Source: Myrica gale (Eukaryota > Streptophyta > Magnoliopsida > Fagales > Myricaceae). From it: a stretch of DNA of 64,000 bases. Shown in pieces: positions 19,244-32,600 of the stretch. Positions within the stretch are counted from its first letter, which is position 1. Each line of letters begins with the position of its first letter. A program made the position numbers and the translations under genes. Location of the stretch: the NCBI GenBank assembly GCA_963930655.1, contig OZ005609.1:9902501-9966500 (forward strand), in the 5' to 3' direction. The notes under the pieces were generated by a model. It was given only the letters and a program-made list of their open reading frames with translations, made no database searches and was not told where the DNA came from.

Positions 19244-21663
19244 GTAGTACAAACTCTACTTTTTGTTGGCTTAGCTTAGTTGATTACTGATTAAGCCGTG
19301 ACAAAAATTTCCCACAATGATAAATGTGGCTTACTGATAATGTCAAAGGAGATTTTTTTTTTTAAAATATTGGTAAAGTTGTTTTATTTACAAATTTTTG
19401 AATTTTTTATCGCGAAAAAAGATTATATTTTTTATTTTATTTTCTCTGTTGTCGAATTCATTCAGTTAATATTTTTTTGTGTTTAGAGGATTTTGAGGAG
19501 ACTGTCGAGGTTCAGACTTAGATGACACTTAAGTAGGAATAAATGAGAATAAATTTTTTTTTGGAAACTACAAACTTCGAATATTAAGGAATTTAGTTTA
19601 CGAAACATGTGATCTATACTAATTTTTAATTTCAAATAAATGCAATGATTTTCTTTATCCTTTTATGTTATTTTATTTCTAAGAGAAAAAGTTCATTGCT
19701 TGACCCCGCTAGGTCTAGGTATGACAATTGTGGTATCAAATGATCTGCGAAGAGTATGATGCATAGAATTGGGTAGATTTGGTTTATGCTTAAATGTTTT
19801 TAGTCTATGTGTTTGTTTTGACAGTCATCCTAGATATTAGCTGTTGTTTCAGGATGTTTAATCCCTATTTTAATCTTAAGGAGACCATTAATGGTGAGTC
19901 TTGAGTCGGACCAAGTCAAATAATTTGACAGTGTTACGCGAGGTTGGGCAACAAGTTATGAAGGAAAATTGAGAAATCAAAATGGAAACATTGCTGCCTA
20001 GGGATGTACCATTGAGCAATTCAACATAATGCACCCCTCACATTCAAAATAAAAGGCTATCCATCTGGATTCAGCACATTGAAGACATGTGAAAAATCTA
20101 GTTTAGACCATAACTTCACTTAGAGGGGTGAATAGGTGAAATAAAAAAAATTACTTAAACAATACCAATTTTAATACAAGTTCTAAAATTTAGCCAACAC
20201 AATCATTAAAGCAATAAATTAACTTATAAATAAATTAAACAAATGTACAAGGAGACAAGAGATTTGGTGACGAAGTGAAAAATCTTTGAAAAACCATTCA
20301 AAGTAAAAAACACTCCAGGTTAGCAGCCACCCGAAATCCACTAAGAAGAAATCCTTACAACAGTTATTCAGACATGGACAACCTCAGTTGCTTGACTCTG
20401 ACAACTCTAATGTAATAATCTAAACACCCCTGCTCAAATCCGCTCCAAGCGGCATTCACCTCAACACCTTGAGGTTCTTCTTGAGGATCTCCACGAACAC
20501 TCTTGTTCTTCAGCACACCTTCACCACCATGAAAGAAACAAAAGCAATATGATAAAAGAATAAAGAAAAACTCAACAAACTTGAAGCACAAATCTTTTCA
20601 ATTTTTTCTCTCAAGAAAGGAGGCACAAAAAATCTCAATGGGAGCCTCAATAACCTTATAGACGGCCTCACATGAAACCTTGTAGGGTTTCCCAAATTAT
20701 CATAAGGAAAGTCCAAAAATTCAGCAATTTTTGAAATTCGCTGGAAGTCGCTCGCGCGTGGGTCGAGCTCTCATCTAACGCTATGTTGCTGTCTGAAATT
20801 ATAACTGAGCGCACGAGCGCTTGTTGAACGCTGCTTGAATGTGATGACTCTATATGAATTTTTTTCCAAAAGCGCTCGAGCGCTTGTTGAACGTGATGAC
20901 TCTGTATAGACCATCAACTCTAACTCTTGAACAAATGTGAGACTAAAATTACAACTCGATCACGACATATTTTGACATGGAATGATACGAACACAAACAT
21001 ACCCTGACAACATGCTCCCGTGTAGAATTTCCGATTCGGTCTCTAGCCTAACTTGTGTGTATATATAAGACGTGTACTCTCGATCCTTTGGATCCCGTAG
21101 TCTTTCTTGACAAGATAATGTTTCCTCCAAAGCTAGTCTTTATTGACAAGACAATGTTTCCTCCAAACTACAATTTTTTCAGGAAAAGCATATTCGATGA
21201 CCTTTTTCTTGGTCATTACAGCAACCTCGTGGACATATACCCATGAGAATGGTGAATCAATCGGTTGGCACCCGCTCTGCCTTTCGTTATTTCTTTTCTT
21301 TTTTCCTCAATTGAATTGCACCATGTAGATATTCCAAGTGATCGGCATTTCCTAACCGCTCCAAGCTGCCTGTACCTACCCTTGTTTATAATATGATTTT
21401 TGTTGTAACTTGAAAAGAACCAAACTTGATTCTGCAATGATTTCACCTCATCACAGACAAGACGATCACCTGAATCAATCAGAGTAGGCCTGGAGATTCA
21501 ACCCTGGACAGTGGACCCAATTAATCCACGCACCCCAATACAAACAAGTGGCTCTACTTGAGCACATAGGCCCACCTTATCCACAATTTGAGAGGGCAAA
21601 GAAAAAGAAGGAAAAAAAAGTCCCCAAGAACATGGCTGATGGCTAGCAGCAGAATGGGAAAAG
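19244..21663. other. Gene-free stretch with LTR-element-like debris
   Basis: No gene supported. 19690-20100 and 20105-20760 look like old retroelement sequence. The second has AGAGGGGTGAATAGGTGAAA near 20118, a phrase common at plant LTR-element borders, and resembles 62645-63600 in style. No LTR pair or target duplication was found. A 36-bp imperfect tandem repeat (TTGACAAGAYAATGTTTCCT) lies at about 21107-21172. Confidence 0.35.
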
Positions 21664-24600
21664 ATGAGTGGTTCTGTTTCTTCCGCTCTGGCCACTGCCT
21701 CTGCTGCCGCCGCGGTCGCCGCCGCAACCGGCGTCCGCCCTTTCACGCGAAAGAGGAGTGAATATATTTTCCCTTCCAAGTCTTCTCCCTCGTCCTCTCA
21801 TTGCCTCCACCGTTTTGTACTTAAAGGTTTCTACTTTTTCTCTCTTCTCTATCTTGCTTTTCCTTAGCTTCTTTTCATGATTATGAACACCAATGGGTTG
21901 CAGCATTTCCTATTAATTTGCGTAGGGGATGTGTGTGTGTGTGTGTGTATGCGCATATAAGTGTTTAAATTTTTGTTAAAAATGCTTCTTCGAGGATGCA
22001 GAAATTGCTTATTTTGAAATCAGCCAAAGTAGTGGAACAGACTTACTGAAAAACCTGTTTGGTAGGCATTAGTAGTCTTTAATTCAGAGGACAAACAAAC
22101 TGAGCTTTAACATCCTTTAAATACAAATGCCTAAATAGATAGATTGAGAACCCAAATTACCCATAAGCAAGTCCACATCAACCTTCGTGGGACACTTTCT
22201 TTGGCGTATCAATTCTGGTGTTGACTGCAGTATATAAGCCCATAACCAACTCGAGATAGAGGAAATGCTATAGTTTAATGTAAAATATGATGTCCATTCG
22301 TTGGATCACCCGATGACGATAGACAGCCATGATATGAAGTATTTTGTACGCTCTGCTATCATGATGGATTTTGACTTCTCTTGCCATTCAAAATATGAGC
22401 TATGATGCAGAACATGCAGTATTCAGAATGAATCCGTAAGTTGAAACTTCTCTTATGCAGGATAACAGAACTCAACATTGGGAAAAGAAAATCAAAGGGG
22501 GAGATAAATTATCCATGATAAGATTTATTGGGTTTGGAGTACTTGTACGCAATCCCACACCACCACTAAACTTAGGAAAATCAGCAAGATTATTCTTAGC
22601 CTTTCATTCATTCCCATTGAGCCTTTTCTTTTTCGAGTGTTTAAACAAAAACTCGCTTTGCACCTTCAACGTACTTTTTCTGTATGTTTCCGTAAACTAT
22701 CCTACATACTAGCAATAAACTTGCCGTTAAGAGCAGGAAATACCACTCCAAGGGATATTCAAATAGTAACTTTCCTAGTCACTAGTCCTCTCTCTCTCTC
22801 TCTCTCTCTCTCTAGGTAGGTTGGCTAGCAATTTGATAGTGACATATTTTAGCATTGTTGTTCTACTTTCCCTGCTACTCATATCCTTGATTGAGTTAGG
22901 CTGCTCTAAAAGTTCTCTCAGGAAATTCAACTGTTCTTTATCGTAGCACTAAAAGTTCTATATTGATGTTGCTTGAATGGCAATGGACCTGCCTCTGTGT
23001 AATATACACTTGACTATATTGCATCTGATGTACTGCAGTTACAAATGATTCTAAAAGCACTCAATTGTCTCCTGATCCTACCATTGAAAGATCACAGGCT
23101 GACAAGATTGTTGATGGTATGGACCTGGTGAGCTCTGCAATGAGTTTGAGTGCATCAGTAGCCCTTTGGTAGAATCCACAGCAAGACAACTTGTTCGTGA
23201 CATACTAGAGCTTCGGGAAGGCAATCGTGCACTTGGAACCTATGCAGGTTCTGTAAGATTCAAGGTATCCATGAGCTTTTTGCTTTTAATGATGTAAAAT
23301 CTTAAGTTAACTTGTAATACTGCCTCATTCCCCCATTAAGATTGCTTCTCAGAAATAATTCCCTCAATGTCACGTGTGGCACTGGGAGATTGTCTGGTGT
23401 GTGGAGCTTAAACACTTTTTCTTCGTTGGTGGTTTCTTTACTAATGCCCCTGCAGGAGTAAAACCAGTAATTTTTTGTGTTAGTGTATTAAAGCTCATTA
23501 CATCATGGTTCTGATTGCAGGATCCAGTCAGAAGTTTTACTGGTCGTGAGAAATATAAGAGGCCACTATGGACAACAAGTGCACTAGACAAACCCTCTGT
23601 GGTACAATACGTTTCATCTATGTGTTTCTAAAGCTATAACTTTTTCTTGTCTTGGAATGTATTTTCTTGCATAGTAGAAAACCAAGTTGCATAGAGCTGA
23701 ATTTTGACCTTTCATTAAGAAGCCATGAATTTTCAGAGGTTGATCCTCAATGTGTTATTGATAGGTCAGCTAAAGTTTGGTGAGCTGTTAGTATTTAGGT
23801 GATGGAAAGTTGCAACAAAAGCATTCAGGTTTCGGTAACAAAGGGAATGAAGCCAAAAAGTCGGGCCTATTCTGAGGTTTTTGATGGCTGGTTGTGTCTC
23901 TGTGTAGGTTAGGCTCTGAAGGATCGAAAGGGAGAGAGTAGGATTTAGTAGATAGGATTTAAGGAAATTGTTTCAGCTAGGAATAGGGACTTTAAAGCAT
24001 AGATCAATGCGAAAGGAAAGAGAAGAAGAGAAGTCGAAGAAATTAGGAATCACTCTTCGGGATCCTTGGGCATCATCCTTGGGATTTGAATTCCAATTTC
24101 CATCACACAATCTACAAAGCGCGCAAGGGCTGGAATACTCCCTAAAGACATATTCTAGTTATTTGAATATTATATTTCTGTGGATATTGCTGAGTACCTC
24201 ACCCTTAGATTTTGAAAACAGAAACATAAGACTTTGCTAGTAAAACCTGCATATGGCCAAATTTTGCCTAGCGATGTCTGAAGGGTCATAACTACGGGCT
24301 GTTCCAGCAAAATAGGAATTAGAAGAAGCACCCTTGAAGCTAGAATGAAAAACATTTACATATAAAACATCGGTCAAACGAAGTCAAGGTAACTCAAAAA
24401 TAAGACAACTAGACCCAATTGAAATTATAAAAGCTACCAAGTAGGCTCCTCATTGCCTTATATGTGCCAAATGGAAGCTTGGGCCTTGGAAGCATCTTGC
24501 GGGACCTTTTATAAACTTTATAAGATGCTGCTATTTCTCTCCATCAGGTTCCACTGTGTACTGAATCTCTCTTCGTTCTCTCTCTCACACACACCTGAAT

Positions 24601-25577
24601 GCAGTTCCGTACTTTATACTTTTGTTTTGAGCTGGTCCTTGTACTTTGAGGCCCTCTTTTGATTGTTCTATCTTATACATGAAGCATACAGACTAATTTG
24701 CCTTTATCACTTTGATCTAAAGCATTCCATCTCATTAGCTTCTTACTTACAATAGCGTTCTGGGAGTAAGTTTCTTGTTTAGTATAAACTTTATGGGGTT
24801 GTTGCAGTCTATACAGGAAATGGTAATGTTATCAACCAGTGTCCTGAGCATTAAGTGGACAATCAAAGGGAAGCCAAAATCTTTTATTGCTGCTGTAGGA
24901 GGAGATTTGATAATAAGAATAAATTCTCAATTCACTCTCAACCAAATCAGTGGGCAAGTGATTGAGCATGAGGAGTTCTGGGATTTGTCATCTTCATCAA
25001 CTATTGCTCAGGCATTCTTCTGGATGTCTCGACGTCTTTTTGCTACAATTGAGGCTGGAAAAGATCTGGCTGATGTGGTTAAGAACTTAACAAGCCGTTT
25101 CTCAACAGAGAAAGAAAACTTGGAGATTTATCCAGATCCTTCAGGTGATCCAACAAAGGTGAGCTTCTTTGTTATTTTTGTTTCCTATAGATACAGTTAA
25201 ATTTACAGAATTTTTATGTTAATAGGAATGTCTGGAACTCTACTTACTACACTAGATGTATTCACTAATTTAGCAGCAGAAAGTTTAGAAAAATCGTGGG
25301 CCGCTCCTGCGACTCTGTTGCAGTTTAACGTAGATGTCAACCAAGGAGCCTCATATAAATGAATTTTGGCAGTAGATCGTAGTTGGTCTGTGATGATTTA
25401 TGCATAGCTTGCTACCATTATTGTCTAGTGTTTGGTGTCGTTCTGACTTGTTCCAATATCTTTGCCTTGCTTCAGTTCTTCCAAAGAGAGGACAACTTCC
25501 AAAGAGATGCATACCAAATCGCACTACTTCTGGCAGTCCTCTACTTGGTTGTTGAGTTTTTGAAAATAACCTTGTAA
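21664..25577 (+). CDS. DUF2358-family plastid protein gene, one base short in exon 2
   Basis: Exons 21664-21826, 23039-23264, 23521-23601, 24808-25158 and 25476-25577 (TAA). The N-terminus (MSGSVSSALATASAAAAVAA) is Ser/Ala-rich and looks like a plastid transit peptide. Exon 2 contains ELCNEFECISSPLVES and TARQLVRDILELREGNRALG. Exon 3 has DPVRSFTGREKYKRPLW. Exon 4 has QEMVMLSTSVLSIKWTIKGK and INSQFTLNQISGQVIEHEEF. Exon 5 ends in a hydrophobic segment (IALLLAVLYLVVEFL). This matches plant DUF2358 proteins such as the Arabidopsis At2g46220 type (from memory); the function is unknown. Exon lengths total 923 bases. Phases require one more base, and the frame breaks near 23126 (GACCTGGTGAG, where the family has two codons plus GAG). 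It is either a recent pseudogene or an assembly error. About 307 residues if the base is restored by the true sequence. Confidence 0.83.
22788..22815. repeat. (CT)n microsatellite in intron 1 of the DUF2358 gene
   Basis: Uninterrupted TCTCTC run. A second (TC)n tract lies at about 25767-25794, just downstream of the gene. Confidence 0.9.
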
Positions 25578-25761
25578 AACCAACCCTCCTTCCAGTCCAC
25601 CCTTGTAATTTTCCGTTAAATATTATCATTACCCTGGCATTGTATATTGTTGTATAAATCAATCTTGCATTAGAATCACGCTGCAGCTCCCTTGGAGTCC
25701 ATTATCATGTCGAGTAAGTTTTCTTGCTGGACACTCGTTTTTTATAAACGAAGGAATAATA

Positions 25762-25797
<36 letters not shown>

Positions 25798-26642
25798 ATG
25801 ATTACTGCAATCCGAGCTTATCTGAGTGAGTTCCAAGCCTAGGGCCCTAGGGGGAGGCCCCCATATGTGTCAGCAAGTCCAAAGATTCATTTAAGAGACA
25901 ACAAGAGGGTTAAGAGCAGTTGGCCACCCATCTCTCTAGAGCTATACTTCATCCTTCTTGAGGTGATGTCTGTGAAGCAAAAATTTTAATAATTTTGACT
26001 TTTTATAGATTTGTAAAAAGTTTAATGAAAACGTTTGAAAATATTTAATTGTAAAATAATTTTTATTAGAGTTGGTTAAAAAGTAAATAAAAAGAAAATT
26101 TAATAGAATTTTTTTAATGAGAAAGTAATAGAATTTGTTAAAAAATGTATGAAAAAAATTGGTGCAAAAGTTTTGAAATTTGTGTAAAAATTGAGTTTTT
26201 GATGTTTGGATATAAAAATTTACTTTTTGAACCCAAACATCACCTAGGTCTCCAAAAGAAATTCGAATATATGCAGTAATGTTAGCATTCCAAGACCCAA
26301 AATATAATGGCTAAATTAATCCATCAATTTCTGTAATTTAACTTTTGTTTCATATTGGTCCTTAAGTTTAAATTAATCATGAGAGGATCCCTGAGGTAAG
26401 TCCCCAAGTACATTTTGGTCCTTTCGGTGCGTGAGTCAACTTCGAGGCAATTTATTTAGACAGGCTCAAAAAACCAAGTTATATTGTTTCAGTGATCAGT
26501 TTGCAAAGAATGTAGGACCCCTCCGAACAAATGGGGGGGGGGGGGGGCAGGGATTCTATGGACGATGAGAAGCACACATTTTCATTGAATCAATTATAGT
26601 ACAAAATTAAATGAACGCCCGCCCTGCCTTCCCCCAAACTAT
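25578..26642. other. Intergenic stretch between the DUF2358 and aspartic protease genes
   Basis: It is the shared 3' flank of two convergent genes. It holds a (TC)n tract, an AT-rich MITE-like piece at about 25975-26250 (related in wording to 48200-48980, ends near AACCCAAACATCACC), and a run of 15 G at 26533-26547. No gene. Confidence 0.5.
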
Positions 26643-29600
26643 TCAATATAGAAAGCTATGCAACACAGCAATCAGTAATAACAGAAACGTTAATGTTCTT
26701 CTAAGAATCAGAGTGGAAGCCGAAGAAAGATTATGAGCGCCAACTGAATACACGGCTCCAGAGTCATCCTTCACCTTAATGCTTGAAGAGCCTATAAGAA
26801 CAAAAACAACCATGCATGAGAAAAAGGCCATGTATTTCCTTTCCTGCAACAGAACTAAAGCACCAGAGTTTATCATTTGGTGCCAGCTTTGTGCATCATT
26901 GTTATCAACTAATTAGAGTAGGTCCCGTTTCTTTTTTTCGCCGTTCTATCTCTGACTCAAGAGAGTAATAAAGATGAAGAGAACTGATTTGAGGTATCAG
27001 ATAAGAGAAAATACTTTAAATATTCAGCAACAAAATAAGGGAGAAGATTTATGCGGGAGAAATTAAATCACTTCCAGAGTACTCACAGTTGTAATCGGTC
27101 CATCCGATCGCCTGCTCTACAAGGTCATACAAAACTAGCTTATTGGAAAGTACCAAATCTGCAATTGCGAAGAATTGGAGTTAGTAACCAATAAAATAAG
27201 CACACAACCCCAACATATTTTAAATTTTTCTTTTCTGTTTCTGTAAGAGATTATGTGGCAAACCATTAATCATAAACTACGTAATGACATATTCATGAAG
27301 CTCCATAGAATAGAGTATAAGGGCCTATAAAGAGAGTAGACATTAGTGTTTAGCAGAATTATGGCCGATTGCTAACTAGGGGAAGGGTCTGTGGATTGAA
27401 ATAGTACATGACAGGCATTTCAAAAAATTCTCAAGTGCTCTGGGGTGTATCTCATGACTTGTATATACAGAGAGTTTTGTCTGGGACTAAAACTCTGTGG
27501 ATCTTCCATTACTTCCTGCAAGGAAGATGCTGTATTGAATCACTCATGCAGAGTTGGAAAATCAGAACCTAGCGTGTCATAGTGCACATTCTATCCGACT
27601 TAAGAGTGTCATAGTGCATATTCTATCCGACTTCTGGCAGAAAATCAGAATGGCTCTTGGCCAGAAAGAACTATAAATTCATCAAACATAACTAAGATGA
27701 CTTGACACATTCCACATTCTACTTTCAGTAACAAAATAAATAATAAAATTATACTCAAACATAATTCTACACTGCACCTCCCAAAAGTGTCAGTTGGCTT
27801 CCATCCTTAGATTGTGTCCCACTATTCTGCCAGCCGATACACCAGACACCATCCTGCAAAAATATCATAATGAAAACTGTCATGATAAAGCATTATTATA
27901 TATACATGCACATACATTTAGGAGCATGGACGTAAATAACGCTGGACTACAATCAGACCATATGAAAATAATTTTTAGGAAAATGAAAAATATGGATGAT
28001 CATTTCAAACACTATGCACAAGTGGATGGAGTCAAATGAAAACTCTCACTAAGGAGGTAGACTACTTGAAATTGTTATCAAACTACCAAAACCAAGGAGA
28101 TTACAACGAGGTTTAAAAAATTTCAAGAAAGTACTGTGTCCAAGATTGCCATAGCAGATCAATTTTTCGTCAAGTTATAATCCTAGTACATACACATTGG
28201 AGGTGTTCAAGGTATCCTCAAATGAGTAAGTAACGTAACCACCTCATGCTGATCTATATTTCATAAAGATGAAGGTATGAGCATGTTGAGCTGGTTTCCA
28301 GATATCTGGCTTCTTCTTCTTTCTTTTTTTTTTGGTCCTACTTCAATAGAAAATATTCAATTTTTACCTTCTTTCTAGAACTATAACGTTGAGCACTAAA
28401 CAGATAAGATTTTATAGGTCTCAGTAGTGAACAAGAAAAATATCAGATTCATTTATATCAACTTTTAACCATTCTATTATGCTACTAGCATTTCTCTCCT
28501 ATTAACTGAAAATAGTCAATTTCACAAGCAATTTTAGAGAGCACTTATTTTACACAATTTGCAAGAATAACAACGGGAAACAACTTTGAATTGAAGATAA
28601 AATAGCAAGATTATAGGATCCTAGATTCCTCACCCTAAACAGCCATACAGAAAGACAAGACCATATGATAATAGATACATCAAAGGACATGGAAAACAAG
28701 CATGAGTAATATATGAAGAGAAACCAGAAGCACAAGAACTCAAGCATTTCAGGGAAAAAAAAAATCTGTCAGCACATTGCAAAAGTGAGAGAAAACAAGT
28801 GAGATGATTTTAATAAAAACATTTAACACTCACTTTTATTTGGAATAGATACTCGTGAGGATAAACTGTCAAAGAAAGGGAACCTTCAAAGCGAAACGTG
28901 ACAGTTGGAAATCCATCATCAACGCTGCATGAATACAGGAATCAGTTTTTTACCTACAAAAGCCTCAGGGGATCTGACAAATTGAAAGACATCAAGATTG
29001 ACCTTAAAATTGCACATACAGTAACTCATACCCTTCTGCTTTATTACATGAAGAACAGGAAATTTCTTACAACCGCCTTTGCTCATTATTTCTCATTAAG
29101 ATGAAATAAAAGTTCGAGACAAAAGCAGTGACTGGTTAAAACAATTACCAATTGTTAATAGGAAAAATTGGAGAAAGAACAGACCAAAAACTACTAACTT
29201 AGAAATGTTTAACCTTGTAAAACAATATACAGCTCAAATATCAGCAAAAGAAACCAAAACATCAAGAAGAGTCTATCCATGTCCGTACAACTTCAAGAGA
29301 GGCAAGACCGCATGCTGACCCATGTGGAAGCCTTTACCACTTTACCCACAAAGCTAGGACAACTTTGGCAAAGCTTTTACACTCAAGAATTATAAAACCA
29401 TACCCTTCCTCTAATTGTGGTTGCTAGGAAAATCATCTATCTTCTTCTTCAAGCATATTACTACTGATTAGGATAAGTAAATTATTTTCCTGGGATTTCT
29501 ATCTTTTAGGTTCTCTTCCTTTCAAGTGTAACTTGCAAGATAAGTACTAGGAGTACCTTCAAGAATTTATTATATTTTTTCTCTATATGAAATGTAGATG

Positions 29601-32600
29601 CGATAAGGCTTCGGCATTAAGGAGTATTCAGATAGCCCTTCGGCTATATTCAAAGGAAAATCTTTTCTTTTCTCCCGTAAATCCAGATTTAAGGGGATTG
29701 ATTTTGCTTAAACCCTTTCTTAGACGTCTTCCAGTGTGGCACTTGGTATACGTTCCAATTTGATAAAAGAATTGTCATTTTAGTAGTTATATACTTAACA
29801 TAGTGTATCCTCGCTCTAGTGTGGCATCCTACTAGTGTAAAGTACCAAAGAACAGCCTATGCTACTTCACTGTGGAGTCAGATATCATCTCTTTTTCTAT
29901 AGATATTGTCATTCTGTGTCTATTTTTTTCTCCCATCTGCAATTTACAATGTAAAATCTTTAACTTTGGAATACTTCAGATCAATCAAAGCTTCCACTCA
30001 CTCCACTATTTTCTGTCCTTTTGACATAAGATTCTTTTGTATACAGTAATAAATGTAAGTGATGTTTTTTCAAGTATAATAAATTAGTTTCTTATATGGC
30101 GTTCAACACAGAAATGACTATATACTCAACCCCTATACTTCCAAGATAACATTGACCTTAATCTTATTAATCCAACATAAGAATTGCAAGGGAGTAGGTT
30201 CAGTTGATGCCATACTTTGCAATATACTGGAAACAACTAAACTGGTCTTCGACAGTATGTAGTTGCAATCCGGACTGCTGAGCCATAATCTGAATGGTTA
30301 ATGGAAACAAAATGAGAATTAGAGACACGTAAGAATCTAAAGTAAACCCTCAAATGAATGTGAGTTTCAGAATATCATGTACCTGAGGCACCAGTGTCTC
30401 ATAAACCACCTGTGGAAGATAAGCCAATGTTGTACCACTATCAATTATGGTTCCTTGCCGAAACCCATTGTCAAATATATCTGAAGGAAGTGTTAGAGCC
30501 TCACCACCAACCTCAATATCCTTCAGTACAACATTGTAATGTGCCCTAAAAATGTAGGGAAACAGAACAATTACTACAAAATTAATAGCCAATTAAAGCC
30601 CAAATAAGAATCTATAGAACTTAGGGAGAATTACAGTGAGCCCCAAACTACCACTCTGTTTGTAATATGCCCCCAAACTATCAATCCGTTCTTTGCAATG
30701 GACCCCATAAGTTAAGAACTGACCATTAGGATTGTTAAAAAATAGGGTTATGTGGCACAATCTCAACCATTAATCTGAACTGCAGAGTGAAAGCTTGAAG
30801 TGGATCAATTGCCAAGAATGGTAGTTTGAGGGCCACTTTGCGAATGAGATGGCAATTTGGAGGGGGAGAAGTGTAATTTTCCCAAGAAATTGAGAGAACA
30901 TTCCACGGAACCAGAGAAAAAACATTGAGGAATACTGAGAACATAGTCACAAAATCACACTAAATAACCTCTAAATACCTTGATGATCAGGTTCTAGCAC
31001 TTAATACTAAAATTGGGGAAGACATTGAGGTAGAGGAATACAATAGTTGTATTAATCCACATAGTGAAGACTTCTATATGATAATGTTCTTTCATTTCTT
31101 TTATCCCTGTCACGAACAAGGGCACCTCTCCAATATAGAAAGAAAATCATCCGTAGCTTGCTCCAAACTTAACTTCACCACAAATTTTCCACAAAAATCA
31201 AGCTTTATACTCTATAGAGAAAATCCATGGTATGTAAGGAGTATTTATGTCAATATGACCATGGGGGCATTTGATTGCCGAAATTTTGGGGAATATTCTC
31301 AAAATTTTGGGAATCTTTTGGATATTGAGATTTATTGGGGTTTGTGAAAGTTTTGGAGTGTGTATAAATGTTGGAAATTTTGAAGTGTGTTTGACTTGCA
31401 CGAAATTTTGATACCCCGGAATATTATCCAAACAAACGCCCCCATATGTCAATATGACTATAGTACTATTACGCAAAATCTCTTATCCCTTGCAATGTAT
31501 TAAACCTCCAATTGACCTTTCATAAACAAACATGGTGCTTCATGACAACATTAAATATTTGATTTTAATATCCCCTCCCGAACCTCCCCTGCTTGTCCTC
31601 CCTTAAATACAGTGAAGATAAAAACCTTTAACCATATTCCCAACCATGAAAGATGTGATCTTCCACACATCCATTGGACAATAAGCTTACCTGAATGCAA
31701 TACATAAAAGGCATTACCATCTAAAAACATGCAGATAAGTTCCAGTTATATACAATCATAAACTTCTTACAGCAAGCCAAACAAAGTAACCATAAATATC
31801 AAACCAAAAAAAACATCTACTATAGCACCACATACTGATTTGCTACTAATGAAGTCGTGTTCACTCTTGGCTCCACCACTTGCCCAATGGCAAAGATTCC
31901 ACCTCCATATATGTTATCCAAGCAGTGTGCAAACATTTTTTTCACCTTTCCTATTGAAGCTAGCTGTGAAATCATAGATGAATTTGCTTGTCCAAAACCA
32001 AGTATACCATCCAGTGCTTCTGAAGATGAACCAAGCTCCCCTGATTGTTTAGCTCCACACCTATCACACAAGCAAGTTTATAAAATCTGCCTTACATGAG
32101 GTAATGCTAAATGAAGAAACATGTTACACAATAGCAAAAGTCCACATCAAAACTCATGAACTGAAACTTGTACGAAAGCTTGTAAAAAGTAACCAAGAAG
32201 TCAACTAAAAACACTTAGAAGATTTCTCATTTTAGAGACAGAACAGATATCTCAACATAAGTACCAAGAAACTGTATCCAAATTCTTGAATCTTTTCTCA
32301 ATCTTCAACAGAAGAAAAATATTTTAATATCCCACTTAGTACGTTATTATCAGATAAATAAAAACGAGGAGAACAGAAATAAATTCGGTATATCACCAGG
32401 TGTAGTGGAATATATTTGCTAACTACAAAAGACTAAATGAAAATTTTCGGCCAATATCTTCGTTTAGTGGAAAGATATTGCTTGATGGGGAAACCTTCAA
32501 TTTCAGTTGTACTTTGAATATGTGAAATGGTAGAGGTGAAAAAATGGAAGATATTAATCATTATAGGTGTCCAGCTATACATAGCTGAGGCTAAACTATT

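Noticed and set aside
23126-23165. A 40-base intron (GTGAGC...CAGTAG) that would remove the DUF2358 frame break
   Set aside because: It would delete conserved residues (ELCNEFECIS) and is far shorter than plant introns; a missing base explains the data better.
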